Positions 1 to 7,904 of a stretch of DNA of 64,000 nt are shown piece after piece (the stretch's first letter is position 1; each line of letters opens with the position of its first letter). The notes beneath the pieces are model-generated. The model was not told the origin of the DNA, made no database searches, and saw nothing but the letters and a program-made list of their open reading frames with translations. The DNA lies in NCBI GenBank assembly GCA_019359095.1, contig JAHHHZ010000029.1:1-64000 (forward strand), read 5' to 3'. Both the position numbers and the translations under genes were made by a program. Source of the stretch: Pleurocapsa minor HA4230-MV1 (GTDB lineage: Bacteria; Cyanobacteriota; Cyanobacteriia; Cyanobacteriales; Xenococcaceae).

Positions 1-169
1 TTTCCTTACCGAATAATCGTCTTGGTGTATTGGCAGCGTATGGAAATTCAACGACTGCATCTTCAGCACACAGATCGAGTAAGGCTCGAACATCTTGGCT
101 CATCAGTGATAAAAAAGTGGAAAATATTTGAGAGATTGTTTGTTGTTCTACATTTGGTATTGGCTGCAT
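1..169 (-). CDS. SnoaL-like / NTF2-fold protein, N-terminal part (runs off the window)
   Basis: The minus-strand frame starts at an ATG at 169 preceded by a strong AAGGAGA ribosome site. It reads 56 residues before leaving the window. The visible sequence (an early helix, then VRALLDLCAEDAVVEFPYA) is typical of the first helix and strand of SnoaL-like or nuclear-transport-factor-2-fold proteins, a family of small cone-shaped enzymes or ligand binders. The C-terminal half is missing, so no active site can be judged. The gene is preceded by one copy of a tandem operator at 221-260, shared with the SDR and metallo-hydrolase genes downstream, which suggests common control. Confidence 0.6.
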   Translation of the reverse strand, partial: MQPIPNVEQQTISQIFSTFLSLMSQDVRALLDLCAEDAVVEFPYAANTPRRLFGKE

Positions 170-220
170 TGGATTCTCCTTGTCTGATTTAACTTCAGTG
201 TAATGAGTTCCCACACTCGA

Positions 221-260
221 TTTCTTTCAGATTCTTACGATGATTTATCAGATTCTTATG
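221..260 (-). promoter_or_regulatory. AraC-type tandem operator, copy 1
   Basis: Two identical 11-bp half-sites TCAGATTCTTA lie at 227-237 and 248-258, exactly 21 bp apart (two helical turns). This is the usual layout for a dimeric AraC-family regulator. The site is about 58 bp upstream of the SnoaL-like start at 169. The stop codon of a decayed AraC gene end lies inside the distal half-site. Copies 2 and 3 are at 3826-3857 and 4983-5014. Confidence 0.6.
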
Positions 261-372
261 GTGAAGGGCGAACCTGCTTTAGTGTCATTCCCGTAAATCG
301 CTTAAACTGTTGCGTCAGGTGACTTTGACTGGAAAAACCGACTTTTAAAACAATATCTGCGATAAGCGAAGC
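256..372 (-). pseudogene. AraC-family regulator, C-terminal remnant
   Basis: In the minus frame ending at TAA (256-258) the sequence encodes a clear AraC-type second helix-turn-helix: a stretch reading IADIVLKVGFSSQSHL, then QQFKRFTGMTLKQVRPSP. Only this C-terminal part survives. Just upstream, at about 361-390, a short dispersed repeat containing CCTTTAGG interrupts the gene and brings stop codons. No full-length AraC gene is present in the window, so an intact regulator would have to be encoded elsewhere. The stop codon overlaps the tandem operator, suggesting regulator and operator once moved as one module. Confidence 0.6.
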
Positions 373-390
373 TTAACGCCTTTAGGCGTA
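361..390. repeat. Short dispersed repeat inside the AraC remnant
   Basis: The sequence around 365-388 contains GCGAAGCTTAACGCCTTTAG and belongs to the same family as the repeats at 11.8 kb, 12.7 kb, 14346 and 59768. All combine CCTAAAGG or CCTTTAGG with AAGCTTCGC or a close variant. Confidence 0.5.
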
Positions 391-465
391 TTGCTGAGAC
401 TTGTGAATTCTCCTACAGTCAAACAACGAGTCATTGCAGCGGGTTAAGGCTTCACTTTACGGTCG

Positions 466-1062
466 CTATCTATAGGAAGCATGTGGATCGGTGATACCAG
501 AGGCAATGCGAAGTGCAAGTTGCTCTTCATCCAGCATTTCCAAATCTAAAAGGGCATTATAGGGATTTCCAGCAAGATTAAAGTATTTTGCAAATGCAGG
601 TTCTGTTTTGAATCCTGCTTGCTTGAGATTCCGAATAGCCTGAAATGTTGCATTATCCCCAATTTTGAGTAAGCGATGTTCAACCAGAAGATGACGATAA
701 GCATGTTGTTGAAAAACAGGTTGTGGTTGCCCAAAAATTTCAAGGGAAAAATTAGTTGTCTGATAGTTGATGATGATAGATTCAATATTATTAATCAAAT
801 ACTGATTTATGGATGGAGTATGTGGCTGTAGTTTATCAATACATTGAACTCTCTGAAGAAAACTTGGAAAGTCGTACACTTCGCAAATAACATCGATATC
901 GCTGTCCTGTATATTAATACCAAGTGGAATGCTTCCTACCAGAACAGGCGAAAATGCTTTAAGGTGCTCGAAGAGTTGTAATTTTTGCAAGATTTGAAAT
1001 GTGACTTTTTGAGATTCATTTCCGCCACATAGGTATGCGATATCGAACCAATTAAAATTCAT
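466..1062 (-). CDS. DUF4269 nucleotidyltransferase-fold protein
   Basis: This 198-residue protein matches the DUF4269 pattern. It has a helical start (QKVTFQILQKLQLFEHLKAF), then PVLVGSIPLGINIQDSDIDVICEV. The G-S-x(9)-D-x-D arrangement is the metal-binding strand of the nucleotidyltransferase fold. A later region HAYRHLLVEHRLLKIG is also typical of the family. The substrate of DUF4269 proteins is not known. Length is normal for the family and the frame is intact. It reads alone, with the azoreductase gene about 80 bp further upstream in the same direction. The terminal residues are less family-like. Confidence 0.7.
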   Translation of the reverse strand: MNFNWFDIAYLCGGNESQKVTFQILQKLQLFEHLKAFSPVLVGSIPLGINIQDSDIDVICEVYDFPSFLQRVQCIDKLQPHTPSINQYLINNIESIIINYQTTNFSLEIFGQPQPVFQQHAYRHLLVEHRLLKIGDNATFQAIRNLKQAGFKTEPAFAKYFNLAGNPYNALLDLEMLDEEQLALRIASGITDPHASYR

Positions 1063-1140
1063 ATAAGAAAGGCAAAAACAGCCATTGAAAGGTATTCCTA
1101 TTCATTCCACCAAAATCTCTCAACTACCCGCTTCATGGCG

Positions 1141-1761
1141 TTACCAACCGCCTACTAATGCTTGAATTTTAGATTCTGCTTCGTCTAGCCCTCGTTTCCG
1201 TGCCTCGTCTCCCATGTCTAAACCATTGGCATGAATGAACTGAATATCAGTCACACCCATGAATTGAAAAGCATAACGGAGTGCAGGTTCTTGACAATCC
1301 CATCCTTCGTAAGGAGAACCTGCTCCATACTCAACGCCTCGTGATGTGATGAACAAAACCTTTTTACCGTTCGCCAGTCCTTTGACTTGACCATCTTCCT
1401 CCGTGAATGTGCGACCCACACGAACAATCTGGTCGATGTAGGCTTTGAAGTTGGACGGAATGCTGAAGTTGTACATTGGCACACTGAAAACATACCGCTC
1501 GGCTGCCAGAAACTCATCCACTAACTCATCAGAAAACTTCAGCACTTCAGCCATTTCTGGAGTCAGTGCTTCTGGAGGCGTAAAAACAGCTGCAATCCAG
1601 TCTTCGGTGACGTGAGGAACTGGCGTTTGTCTTAGATCGCGATAGGCGATCGCGTCATCAGGATGTAAGTCTTGCCAGGCAACTATAAACTTTTTTGCCA
1701 ATTGGCGAGATTTAGAGCGATCGCCCCGTGGACTTGAATCAATATGCAATAGATGTGCCAT
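1141..1761 (-). CDS. azoR: FMN-dependent NADH:azoreductase
   Basis: The 206-residue protein belongs to the AzoR flavodoxin-fold quinone/azo reductases. The N-terminal SSPRGDRSKSRQLAKKF is the FMN phosphate loop. The central VPMYNFSIPSNFKAYID is the family hallmark that contacts the flavin. It is followed by GRTFTEEDG and the ITSRG loop. Such enzymes reduce quinones and azo compounds by two electrons using NADH and protect against quinone stress. Length is normal and the start is a clear ATG. It sits between the DUF4269 gene and a methyltransferase gene, all read leftward, in a block that looks devoted to detoxification. Confidence 0.9.
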   Translation of the reverse strand: MAHLLHIDSSPRGDRSKSRQLAKKFIVAWQDLHPDDAIAYRDLRQTPVPHVTEDWIAAVFTPPEALTPEMAEVLKFSDELVDEFLAAERYVFSVPMYNFSIPSNFKAYIDQIVRVGRTFTEEDGQVKGLANGKKVLFITSRGVEYGAGSPYEGWDCQEPALRYAFQFMGVTDIQFIHANGLDMGDEARKRGLDEAESKIQALVGGW

Positions 1762-1918
1762 CGCTATGAATTTCCTGCTGAGGTAAAAACATTAAGGGTT
1801 TAGTGATATTATAATGAGGTGGTGATGGTGCAATCTCCCGCAGAAGTTTGGAATATTCAGGAATTTTGGAGACATGTAGATTTTTGAGTGCAGCGTCTCG
1901 GCTGTCAGGGACTTCTCA

Positions 1919-2620
1919 TCAGAGAGTTCGCTTAGCGTACCAAGCATGAATGAGAAAGGTCTGGAAAAACAATACAGGTGTATCGAATCCGCTTGATGCA
2001 ATGATAGACTCAACTTCCTGGGTTGGTAGTATGGCAACATCCTGCCCGTATGCGCCGATGATCTTTTCAATTTCTTCAGCAGGCATCTCAGAGTATTGAA
2101 ACATCCGCCGAGTGACTGCCAAAAGGCTTTGGTAAGTGTGAGTAGACATATCGGAAACCAGATCGGAACTCACTAAATATCCATTCGGGCGGAGTCGTGC
2201 GCCGATCTGACGGAAAAAGTTGCGTCGCTCTTCTGGCTGCGTTATGAAATGAGAAACCCAAATACAGGTTGCTGCATCGAAAGCGTCGGATAAGGGAAGG
2301 GAATCGAGATAACCTTCGTGGAACGTGCAACGTGATGCAATCCCATACTCCTCGGCTTTCTGACGGCAAATATCTAGCATCGGTGTTGCAGGCTCTACCG
2401 CAGTAAACTGCCACTGCGAAAAATGTTGAGCCAGGTAAATCAATTCCCTGCCTGTTCCCACACCGACACAGAGAATTCGTGCGTCGTCAGGAAGTTCAGA
2501 AAGCACCATGCAGATCGACAGATCGAGTCCATTGCGCATCGGAGCCAATTTAGCGAATTGCTTGTCATGTTTAGAAGCGCGTTCTTGGTCAAAAACAATA
2601 GTTGATTCTTGGTTTTTCAT
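1919..2620 (-). CDS. Class I SAM-dependent methyltransferase
   Basis: This 233-residue protein has the Rossmann methyltransferase core. Motif I is ILCVGVGTGRELIYLAQHF at about residues 49-67, followed by an acidic post-I strand end in TAVEPATPML. Motif IV is around AATCIWVSHFI. The substrate cannot be read from sequence. The gene lies downstream of a second AraC-end remnant at about 2660. It is read in the same direction as azoR, with a spacer of about 150 bp that holds an open but unrecognised 40-codon fragment. Confidence 0.75.
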   Translation of the reverse strand: MKNQESTIVFDQERASKHDKQFAKLAPMRNGLDLSICMVLSELPDDARILCVGVGTGRELIYLAQHFSQWQFTAVEPATPMLDICRQKAEEYGIASRCTFHEGYLDSLPLSDAFDAATCIWVSHFITQPEERRNFFRQIGARLRPNGYLVSSDLVSDMSTHTYQSLLAVTRRMFQYSEMPAEEIEKIIGAYGQDVAILPTQEVESIIASSGFDTPVLFFQTFLIHAWYAKRTL

Positions 2621-2659
2621 AAAGCAAAAAATGAGTTAATGAAATAGGCGATCAATTTC

Positions 2660-2721
2660 TCATGGAGAAGGGCGAACTTGTTTCGGTGTAAGGTTATACT
2701 GCCTCCACTGAAAACCTTCGT
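2660..2721 (-). pseudogene. Second AraC-family C-terminal remnant
   Basis: The minus frame ending at TGA (2660-2662) reads WRQYNLTPKQVRPSP. This ends exactly like the AraC remnant at 256-372. The bases after the stop resemble a decayed first operator half-site (TGAGAAATTGA). This is probably a third-generation copy of the regulator-end-plus-promoter module, placed about 40 bp upstream of the methyltransferase start. Only about 18 codons are recognisable. Confidence 0.4.
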
Positions 2722-2999
2722 TATAACCTCTTCGGTAGTAAAGAAAAATACTGAGCAACCAGTGTTGAAGAGGTGGAAGGTGCTTCAGAGAGCCATTTCT
2801 CCAGCCTATAAAGTAGAGCTTGTACAAGAAGCCCATTCGTTTAATATACATTGCATAACTCCAATAATTAATTTCTAAGTGCGTGTTGTCATTTAGCGGA
2901 ATACATTACTTTTTTAGCTTTCAACTATTAGCTATTAGCCCTTCGGGTACTCTTCCTTAAAAGAATTTGATGATCGACGGCAAAAAAGGCGATCGCTCA

Positions 3000-3755
3000 T
3001 TAGCTTGTTGTGTATCCACCATCAATAACCAAAGGTTGTCCAGTGATGTAGCTGGCAGCATCAGAACAAAGAAACACAACGGTTTGAGCGACTTCTTCTG
3101 CCTGAGCAATGCGCTCCATCGGAATCATAGCTGTAACATCATCAGCCGTAATGCTCATTTTCTTAAAGACACGATCTAGCCCCTCAGTCGCAATATTTCC
3201 AGGATTCACCGCATTAATCCGAATGCCTTGCTTGGCATAGTCAAGGGCAGCCGATCTCGTTAGCCCCATAACGGCATGTTTACTCGCGCTGTAAGGAGAA
3301 CCTCTTGAAAATCCAACCAAACCCGCAATTGAGGAGTTATTAACGATTGCGCCAGATCCTTGAGATAACATCTGCTGGATTTCATATTTCATGCACAGAA
3401 ACAGTCCGCGCACATTAATCGCCATCAGTTTGTCAAACTCTTCGCTCGATTGAGAGTGTAAAGGTTTAATGACTCCCTCATTACCTACATTATTGAAAGC
3501 ACAGTCGAGTCGTCCATAGGTTTCGACTGTCTTTTGCACTAACGCTTTAATTTCTTCCTCATTAGAGGCATCTGAAGGGACATATAAGCATTCAGCACCC
3601 GTTTCGCGAATCAATTTGGCAGTTTTTTCTCCTTCTGCATCGCATCTACCTGAGAACACCACTTTTGCCCCAGCAACACCGAGCGCAAGTGCCGTGGCTT
3701 TGCCAATTCCTGAAGTTCCTCCAGTCACTAAAGCAACTTTATTTTTAAGCATCAT
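3000..3755 (-). CDS. SDR family NAD(P)-dependent oxidoreductase
   Basis: The 251-residue classical short-chain dehydrogenase has all core motifs. The cofactor loop TGGTSGIG is at about 11-18. The adenine-pocket strand is NNVGNEG, with V in place of the usual A of NNAG. The catalytic Ser is in NNSSIAG, the Tyr-Lys pair is in YSASKHAVMG, and the C-terminal end is ITGQPLVIDGGYT. It is a cytosolic oxidoreductase of unknown substrate, close to the glucose-1-dehydrogenase/3-ketoacyl reductase type. Two possible ATG starts are adjacent. Copy 2 of the tandem operator lies 71 bp upstream, suggesting co-regulation with the SnoaL-like and metallo-hydrolase genes. Confidence 0.88.
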   Translation of the reverse strand: MMLKNKVALVTGGTSGIGKATALALGVAGAKVVFSGRCDAEGEKTAKLIRETGAECLYVPSDASNEEEIKALVQKTVETYGRLDCAFNNVGNEGVIKPLHSQSSEEFDKLMAINVRGLFLCMKYEIQQMLSQGSGAIVNNSSIAGLVGFSRGSPYSASKHAVMGLTRSAALDYAKQGIRINAVNPGNIATEGLDRVFKKMSITADDVTAMIPMERIAQAEEVAQTVVFLCSDAASYITGQPLVIDGGYTTS

Positions 3756-3825
3756 TGTATTTACCTTATTTTGTGAAAATAGTTGTATTGATTTGAGTGT
3801 AATAATTAATAACTCTCAACTTCTT

Positions 3826-3857
3826 TCAGATTCTTATCACGATTTATTAGATTCTTA
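3826..3857 (-). promoter_or_regulatory. AraC-type tandem operator, copy 2
   Basis: Half-sites TCAGATTCTTA (3826-3836) and TTAGATTCTTA (3847-3857) are 21 bp apart, as in copies 1 and 3. The site is about 71 bp upstream of the SDR start at 3755. The codons just beyond the distal half-site still end in HSP-stop, like the RPSP-stop of the AraC remnants. Confidence 0.6.
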
Positions 3858-3896
3858 TGGTGAATGCGGTGGCTCAATCAGGCAGCACTCCGCTCG

Positions 3897-4859
3897 TTAA
3901 TCGCGCCAGCGATAATCTACAGGCACCCAGGTATAACTTCGATCTTCTGCACGGATATGCCCTACTCCTGGAAAAGGCAAATGTGCAGTTGCGATTAAGC
4001 GACGTGATTTTTCTAGACGGGCAAACTGTTTCGTCCGTTGTTCTGCTGCTGCCTTGGCATCGACATCGTAGACAACTGCGATCTCAGGATTGGCAAATTG
4101 AAGCGAACCGAAGTGAATAAGATCACCGCAAAACTCAATGCTCTCGTCTCCGCTTTCCACAAGATAGAAACTGTGTCCTGGCGTATGTCCTGGGGTGGGG
4201 TAGGCGGTAATTCCTGGTAAAATGGCTGTCTCACCAGAAAATGATTTCAGCTTACCTGCATCGAGATACGGCTTAACCGTCTTGACTGCTTCATTGAAAT
4301 ATCTGCGCTCGAGATTCAATCGCTCTGCATTCGTGGGATCGAGCCATAGATCAAGATCGGGCTTGCCAACGTAAACTGTAGCAGTCGGAAACATCAGTTG
4401 TCCATTTTCGACTAGACCACCGCTATGATCGGCATGGATATGGGTCAGAAGGATCGTGTCAATCTCATCTGGTGCATATCCTGCTGCCTTTATCGACAGT
4501 TGCAGCTTGCCAGCTAGCCCAGGGCCAAACAATTGTCCTGTCCCAGTATCTACTAACACTTGTCGATCTTTGGTATCGACCAAAAAGGCATTGACTGAAG
4601 TTTCAACAGGATTCGTCAGAAAGTTGTGATGGAGGAGTTGGTCAACCTCTGTCGAGTTGGCATTAGTTAGTACCCGATCAAGATCTTGTGGTACTGTACC
4701 ATCGCTAAGTGCCGTAATCGTGAATTCGCCTAACCTAAAAGAGTAGACACCTGGTACTTGAGCTTTGGCAGTTTGATCGGTAGCCATCCCCGCAGAAATA
4801 GACGAGGTTGTAATAATTAGCACTGTGGTTATCACAGCTAAAATTGCTTTAAAGAACAT
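3897..4859 (-). CDS. Exported MBL-fold metallo-hydrolase
   Basis: This 320-residue protein has an N-terminal signal peptide or anchor (about residues 5-24, ending near SAGMA). It then has a metallo-beta-lactamase fold. The zinc-binding LLTHIHADHSGGL (HxHxDH) lies near residues 138-150. Further ligands are the H of TPGHTPGHSFYLV, the D of FCGDLIHFG, and a C-terminal H in ATAHLPFPG. The architecture is that of periplasmic MBL hydrolases related to lactonases and alkylsulfatase-like enzymes. The substrate is unknown. It is preceded by copy 3 of the tandem operator about 124 bp upstream. The frame is intact and of normal length. Confidence 0.82.
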   Translation of the reverse strand: MFFKAILAVITTVLIITTSSISAGMATDQTAKAQVPGVYSFRLGEFTITALSDGTVPQDLDRVLTNANSTEVDQLLHHNFLTNPVETSVNAFLVDTKDRQVLVDTGTGQLFGPGLAGKLQLSIKAAGYAPDEIDTILLTHIHADHSGGLVENGQLMFPTATVYVGKPDLDLWLDPTNAERLNLERRYFNEAVKTVKPYLDAGKLKSFSGETAILPGITAYPTPGHTPGHSFYLVESGDESIEFCGDLIHFGSLQFANPEIAVVYDVDAKAAAEQRTKQFARLEKSRRLIATAHLPFPGVGHIRAEDRSYTWVPVDYRWRD

Positions 4860-4982
4860 GATGTATCCTCGAATTCGAGCGAAATTACAGAAAGGGCAAG
4901 GAAGCTACAATGGTTTATGCTTAAAGTTGCTAACCATGTCCTATTTATTTCAAGGGTAATGAGTTTCAGTACTCAATTTCTT

Positions 4983-5014
4983 TCAGATTCTTACCACGAT
5001 TTATCAGATTCTTA
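4983..5014 (-). promoter_or_regulatory. AraC-type tandem operator, copy 3
   Basis: Two TCAGATTCTTA half-sites at 4983-4993 and 5004-5014 are again 21 bp apart. On the minus strand the following bases include a conserved AACTCATTAC also present in copy 1, probably part of the promoter. The metallo-hydrolase start is at 4859. Confidence 0.6.
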
Positions 5015-5017
5015 TGA

Positions 5018-5123
5018 ACGCAGTATGTATTTAAACGATTATCTACTCAAATGCGCGATCGCCAAAGGCGTGGCTTCGCCAATTGCGACGCGAAAGACGC
5101 GACTTATGAGTTAACCCTACTAC
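5018..5123. other. Spacer with HIP1 site and palindromic repeat
   Basis: This spacer between the detoxification block and the plasmid backbone has no supported gene. It holds a HIP1 octamer near 5056 followed by a short GGCGTGGCTTCGCC-type palindromic repeat at about 5064-5085. Confidence 0.4.
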
Positions 5124-5310
5124 CTATTGATGATAGCGTTTACACTGCCGATGGGAGCAACGCCTGACCTTCAAAGTTATTCGGACTACTCCTGACAAAG
5201 TTCTGATGGTTCTAAAGTTGTCGTAGTCACTCCACATCTTCTGACCGCAACTGGGACAGTTTTGATGGATATACTCAAGGATAACTTCCTGATTGGCTGT
5301 AGAAATTGTT
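5124..5310 (-). pseudogene. Transposase N-terminal zinc-finger fragment
   Basis: The minus frame ending at TAG (5124-5126) reads NCPSCGQKMWSDYDNFRTIR, then a basic stretch ending CSHRQCKRYH. A CxxC plus CxxxxC zinc finger before a short strand is typical of the N-terminus of several IS transposases. There is no plausible start codon and no catalytic part, so it is an IS relic. The exact IS family is uncertain. Confidence 0.45.
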
Positions 5311-5315
5311 TTATT

Positions 5316-6506
5316 TTAGATTTTTATGCCAGACAAATCTACAAATTCTCCCCAAGCATCAGCCAAGCGGACTGGTAAGTACTGCTCGATGAATTTTTTA
5401 CTAGAGGTTGGAGTCAGCTCTAGTTTCTCAAGCATTTTAATACTCATAGCATTGGTATTCATAAGTTTACCCTGCCAATCCTTAAAAAAATCATTGATTG
5501 GGGCTTCAATAAAGGAAGTAGAACCGCCGCAGTAGATTACCTGGTCTAATTGATTTAGGGGAGGTAGTTTTTCAATTAACCATCTACTCAATAGCTGCCA
5601 ATATTCGGTGTCGGCTCGCTCGATTGCGGCTGAAATAGAGGTACGTTCCCGTTCTCTGTGTTGGGGATTGCTGCTACGAATTAAATCTTCAATACGAATA
5701 CGACTGGTGAAGTCCTTGATAATCTGTTGAGATTGACCATTAACACCGTAGACAGCCTCAGTCACGATCGCCCTTTGGATATCATCTCGATAAAGACCAC
5801 TACTGTATTTAACGACTAAATCTAGGTAGTTGTAGAATCCCAAATCGGTTGAGTGGGAATGACTATAATTAAACTTGTCATTTTCAATCAAGAGTAGACT
5901 AGTATTGCGATAGCCAAACATCAAGTAGGCACTCTTTTGATGATTTTTTTTGTCCTGAGAAAGAGAACGGGATAAATAAGTGTAAACTCCATTTCCTTCT
6001 GGTTTGAATTTGACTCCGCAGATGTCTACTTGATAAGACTGTCCGCTATACTCAAAATTAGACAAAGCCTCGGTTAGCTCTGATTTGATGAAGTCTCGAT
6101 CGTTCATCTCCGACATCGGCAACAGCAATGTCGTATCCAGCTTAAATTGATTAGATAATGATTCATTTTTAGCTATTTGACCAATAACTCCTAAGACCTT
6201 GGGAATTAATGATTCGGACTTAAGCTGTTTGATACTGGTTTGGACTTTGGCTTGAACGGCAGAATCTCCTACTAAATAAAAATTTTCGTCTTTGGTCAGT
6301 TTAATATAGGATTCTGCTGCACTAGGCTCAATGTTGGTAGGACAAATTACCGAACTGCTGACTAAATGTTTAGGCTTGCCTCGTCTACCTTTAAAGTAAA
6401 TAGTTTTGATGCAGCTTGTACCAGCGTCTAACACTAAAGTTAAAGTAGGGACTTTAATCGGAGTACTAGAAATAAAATCGGGTTTTATGGCTTGTCTAGT
6501 AGTCAT
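5316..6506 (-). CDS. ParM/StbA-like actin-family plasmid partition ATPase
   Basis: The 396-residue protein has actin-fold signatures. The phosphate-1 loop is LTLVLDAGTSCIKTIYF near residues 21-37. A central phosphate-2-like region is present, and the adenosine motif YCGGSTSFIEAPI is near 325-337. It lacks the chaperone domain of Hsp70. Together with the plasmid context this points to a filament-forming segregation ATPase. Its start codon directly abuts the stop of the upstream gene at 6507, so the two are translationally linked. The upstream partner is a plausible ParR-like adaptor, though it does not resemble ParR in sequence. Confidence 0.75.
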   Translation of the reverse strand: MTTRQAIKPDFISSTPIKVPTLTLVLDAGTSCIKTIYFKGRRGKPKHLVSSSVICPTNIEPSAAESYIKLTKDENFYLVGDSAVQAKVQTSIKQLKSESLIPKVLGVIGQIAKNESLSNQFKLDTTLLLPMSEMNDRDFIKSELTEALSNFEYSGQSYQVDICGVKFKPEGNGVYTYLSRSLSQDKKNHQKSAYLMFGYRNTSLLLIENDKFNYSHSHSTDLGFYNYLDLVVKYSSGLYRDDIQRAIVTEAVYGVNGQSQQIIKDFTSRIRIEDLIRSSNPQHRERERTSISAAIERADTEYWQLLSRWLIEKLPPLNQLDQVIYCGGSTSFIEAPINDFFKDWQGKLMNTNAMSIKMLEKLELTPTSSKKFIEQYLPVRLADAWGEFVDLSGIKI

Positions 6507-7151
6507 TTATTTAAAATTTTGCTGAGGATCGTATGTTGTTTCGTATCTTGCATTAGTTAGCTGCTTACGAAATTCCTCATACATATCCCACATTGTTTCT
6601 GTCCAATCATCTTCATTGTCTGGCTGCATTTCAATTAAGGAATTTAGGATACTCAGAGTGTCAGCACCGCTTTTCCATTGTTGAGAGAACTCGTTTATAG
6701 CAGCTTCTAATTCTTCCAATGGAGTTAGTTTGGGTAGCTCTGATTCGGTGGGAGCAGATTCTACAGCTTCTTGGATAGATGAAGTAAAGACAGGAACTGG
6801 TTGAGGTGCTGGTTGGGCAACAGGAGAATAAGTAGCACTGGGTAGATAGATTGGACTGGACTGAACACTACTTATATTAGTCGATCTAAAGCTCATACCC
6901 GAACGATTTTCCAGTATACCTATTGCTGCATAATGATTAGTCATAGCTTCCCAAACTATTTGATTAAAGTATTTATGGTCTTTGGGAATTGCTAAACCCA
7001 GATACTGATTGGAAATAGCTTGCGTTATTTTTTGCTGGGTACTTACATGAGGCTTATATTCCTGCATATATGTAATCAAAGATTCTACATCAGGAGATCC
7101 TTCAGAACAAAGCTTATAGTGAATTGATTTATAATTTTTCTTTGAGTTCAC
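6507..7151 (-). CDS. Unknown protein, candidate partition adaptor
   Basis: I do not recognise this 214-residue protein. The first 90 residues are helical and could form a DNA-binding domain (NYKSIHYKLCSEGSPDVESL, then a VSTQQKITQAISNQYLGLAI region). A Pro/Ser-rich linker follows at about 105-150 (PAPQPVPVF). The C-terminal part is acidic and helical, with several Trp (WKSGAD, DDWTETMWDMYEEF). A basic N-terminal domain, flexible linker and acidic tail suit an adaptor linking centromere DNA to the ParM-like filament. That is inference from position: it is the first gene of a two-gene unit with zero spacing. Confidence 0.5.
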   Translation of the reverse strand: MNSKKNYKSIHYKLCSEGSPDVESLITYMQEYKPHVSTQQKITQAISNQYLGLAIPKDHKYFNQIVWEAMTNHYAAIGILENRSGMSFRSTNISSVQSSPIYLPSATYSPVAQPAPQPVPVFTSSIQEAVESAPTESELPKLTPLEELEAAINEFSQQWKSGADTLSILNSLIEMQPDNEDDWTETMWDMYEEFRKQLTNARYETTYDPQQNFK

Positions 7152-7331
7152 AGCTATTTTACGTTTATTTATATTTGTCGATTTTTAAAACTATTAACAA
7201 GTAAATTTCCCACATTTTATCCGATTAATAATGTTTGCGCTCTGGTGCTATATCTTTAAGAGCCTTGACACGGTCAATAGATAAGCAAATAATCAAATAA
7301 CAATATGATCGATAGGCGTGGCAAGGTGTTG

Positions 7332-7356
7332 ACTTCTACTCGTCACTGGTAGAAGT
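7332..7356. terminator. Hairpin between divergent genes
   Basis: ACTTCTAC (7332-7339) and GTAGAAGT (7349-7356) form a perfect 8-bp stem with a 9-base loop. A T-rich stretch TATTTCTTTTCT follows. It could be a terminator or an operator between the partition unit and the macrodomain gene. Confidence 0.35.
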
Positions 7357-7414
7357 TATTTCTTTTCTATAAGCGATCTCTCTGGAGTAGGCAAAATTGA
7401 TCTGCAAATTGTTT

Positions 7415-7873
7415 ATGCTCGAAATTACTGGCAACATTTTCGACCGCCAATCCTGGTCTTGCCAGCCCTTTACTCAAGAAGTTGCACTGTGCATTACCAC
7501 TAACGGCAACGTCAGAGCTAACGGCATGGCTGTAATGGGCGCAGGAGTAGCAAAGGCTTGTCGCGATAGGTTTCCTCAAACTCCTGTAATCTTAGGTCAG
7601 AAACTTGCGCTTATTGGCAATCAAGTACATTACCTATTGACTCATGATAAAACTCATCTTTTGTCCTTTCCCACCAAGCATGACTGGAGGCATCCCTCGG
7701 ATATGAATTTGATCGTTGCTTCTGCTCGGACTCTAGCTGAATTAGCTAGCTTTCGACCTGACTGCACCTTTGTTCTAACTCGTCCTGGCTGCGGTTGTGG
7801 CGGTTTGTCCTGGTTGTCAGTCAAAAATACAATTTCATTCCTGCCAGATAACTGCTGGATCATAGAGCTGTAA
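7415..7873 (+). CDS. Stand-alone macrodomain protein (ADP-ribose binding type)
   Basis: The protein (152 residues from ATG 7415; a TTG at 7397 would add six) resembles macrodomains found in phages and plasmids. Features are an early MLEITGNIF strand, ITTNGNVRANGMAVMGAGVA with the Asn/Gly-rich nucleotide loop, LLSFPTKHDWR, and the C-terminal RPGCGCGGLSW loop that holds the phosphate. Such proteins bind or hydrolyse ADP-ribose derivatives. Related macrodomains act as DarG-type antitoxins, but no DarT-like ADP-ribosyltransferase is adjacent. I prefer ATG 7415 because the conserved domain begins there. A GGAG precedes the TTG alternative. Confidence 0.72.
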   Translation: MLEITGNIFDRQSWSCQPFTQEVALCITTNGNVRANGMAVMGAGVAKACRDRFPQTPVILGQKLALIGNQVHYLLTHDKTHLLSFPTKHDWRHPSDMNLIVASARTLAELASFRPDCTFVLTRPGCGCGGLSWLSVKNTISFLPDNCWIIEL

Positions 7874-7904
7874 GTTTATCTAACCTTTAATTTTTGTATT
7901 GAGC

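Noticed and set aside
1790-1918. Open minus-strand frame of about 40 codons between azoR and the methyltransferase
   Set aside because: No start or ribosome site, and no family match; the peptide could be a relic but cannot be supported as a gene.
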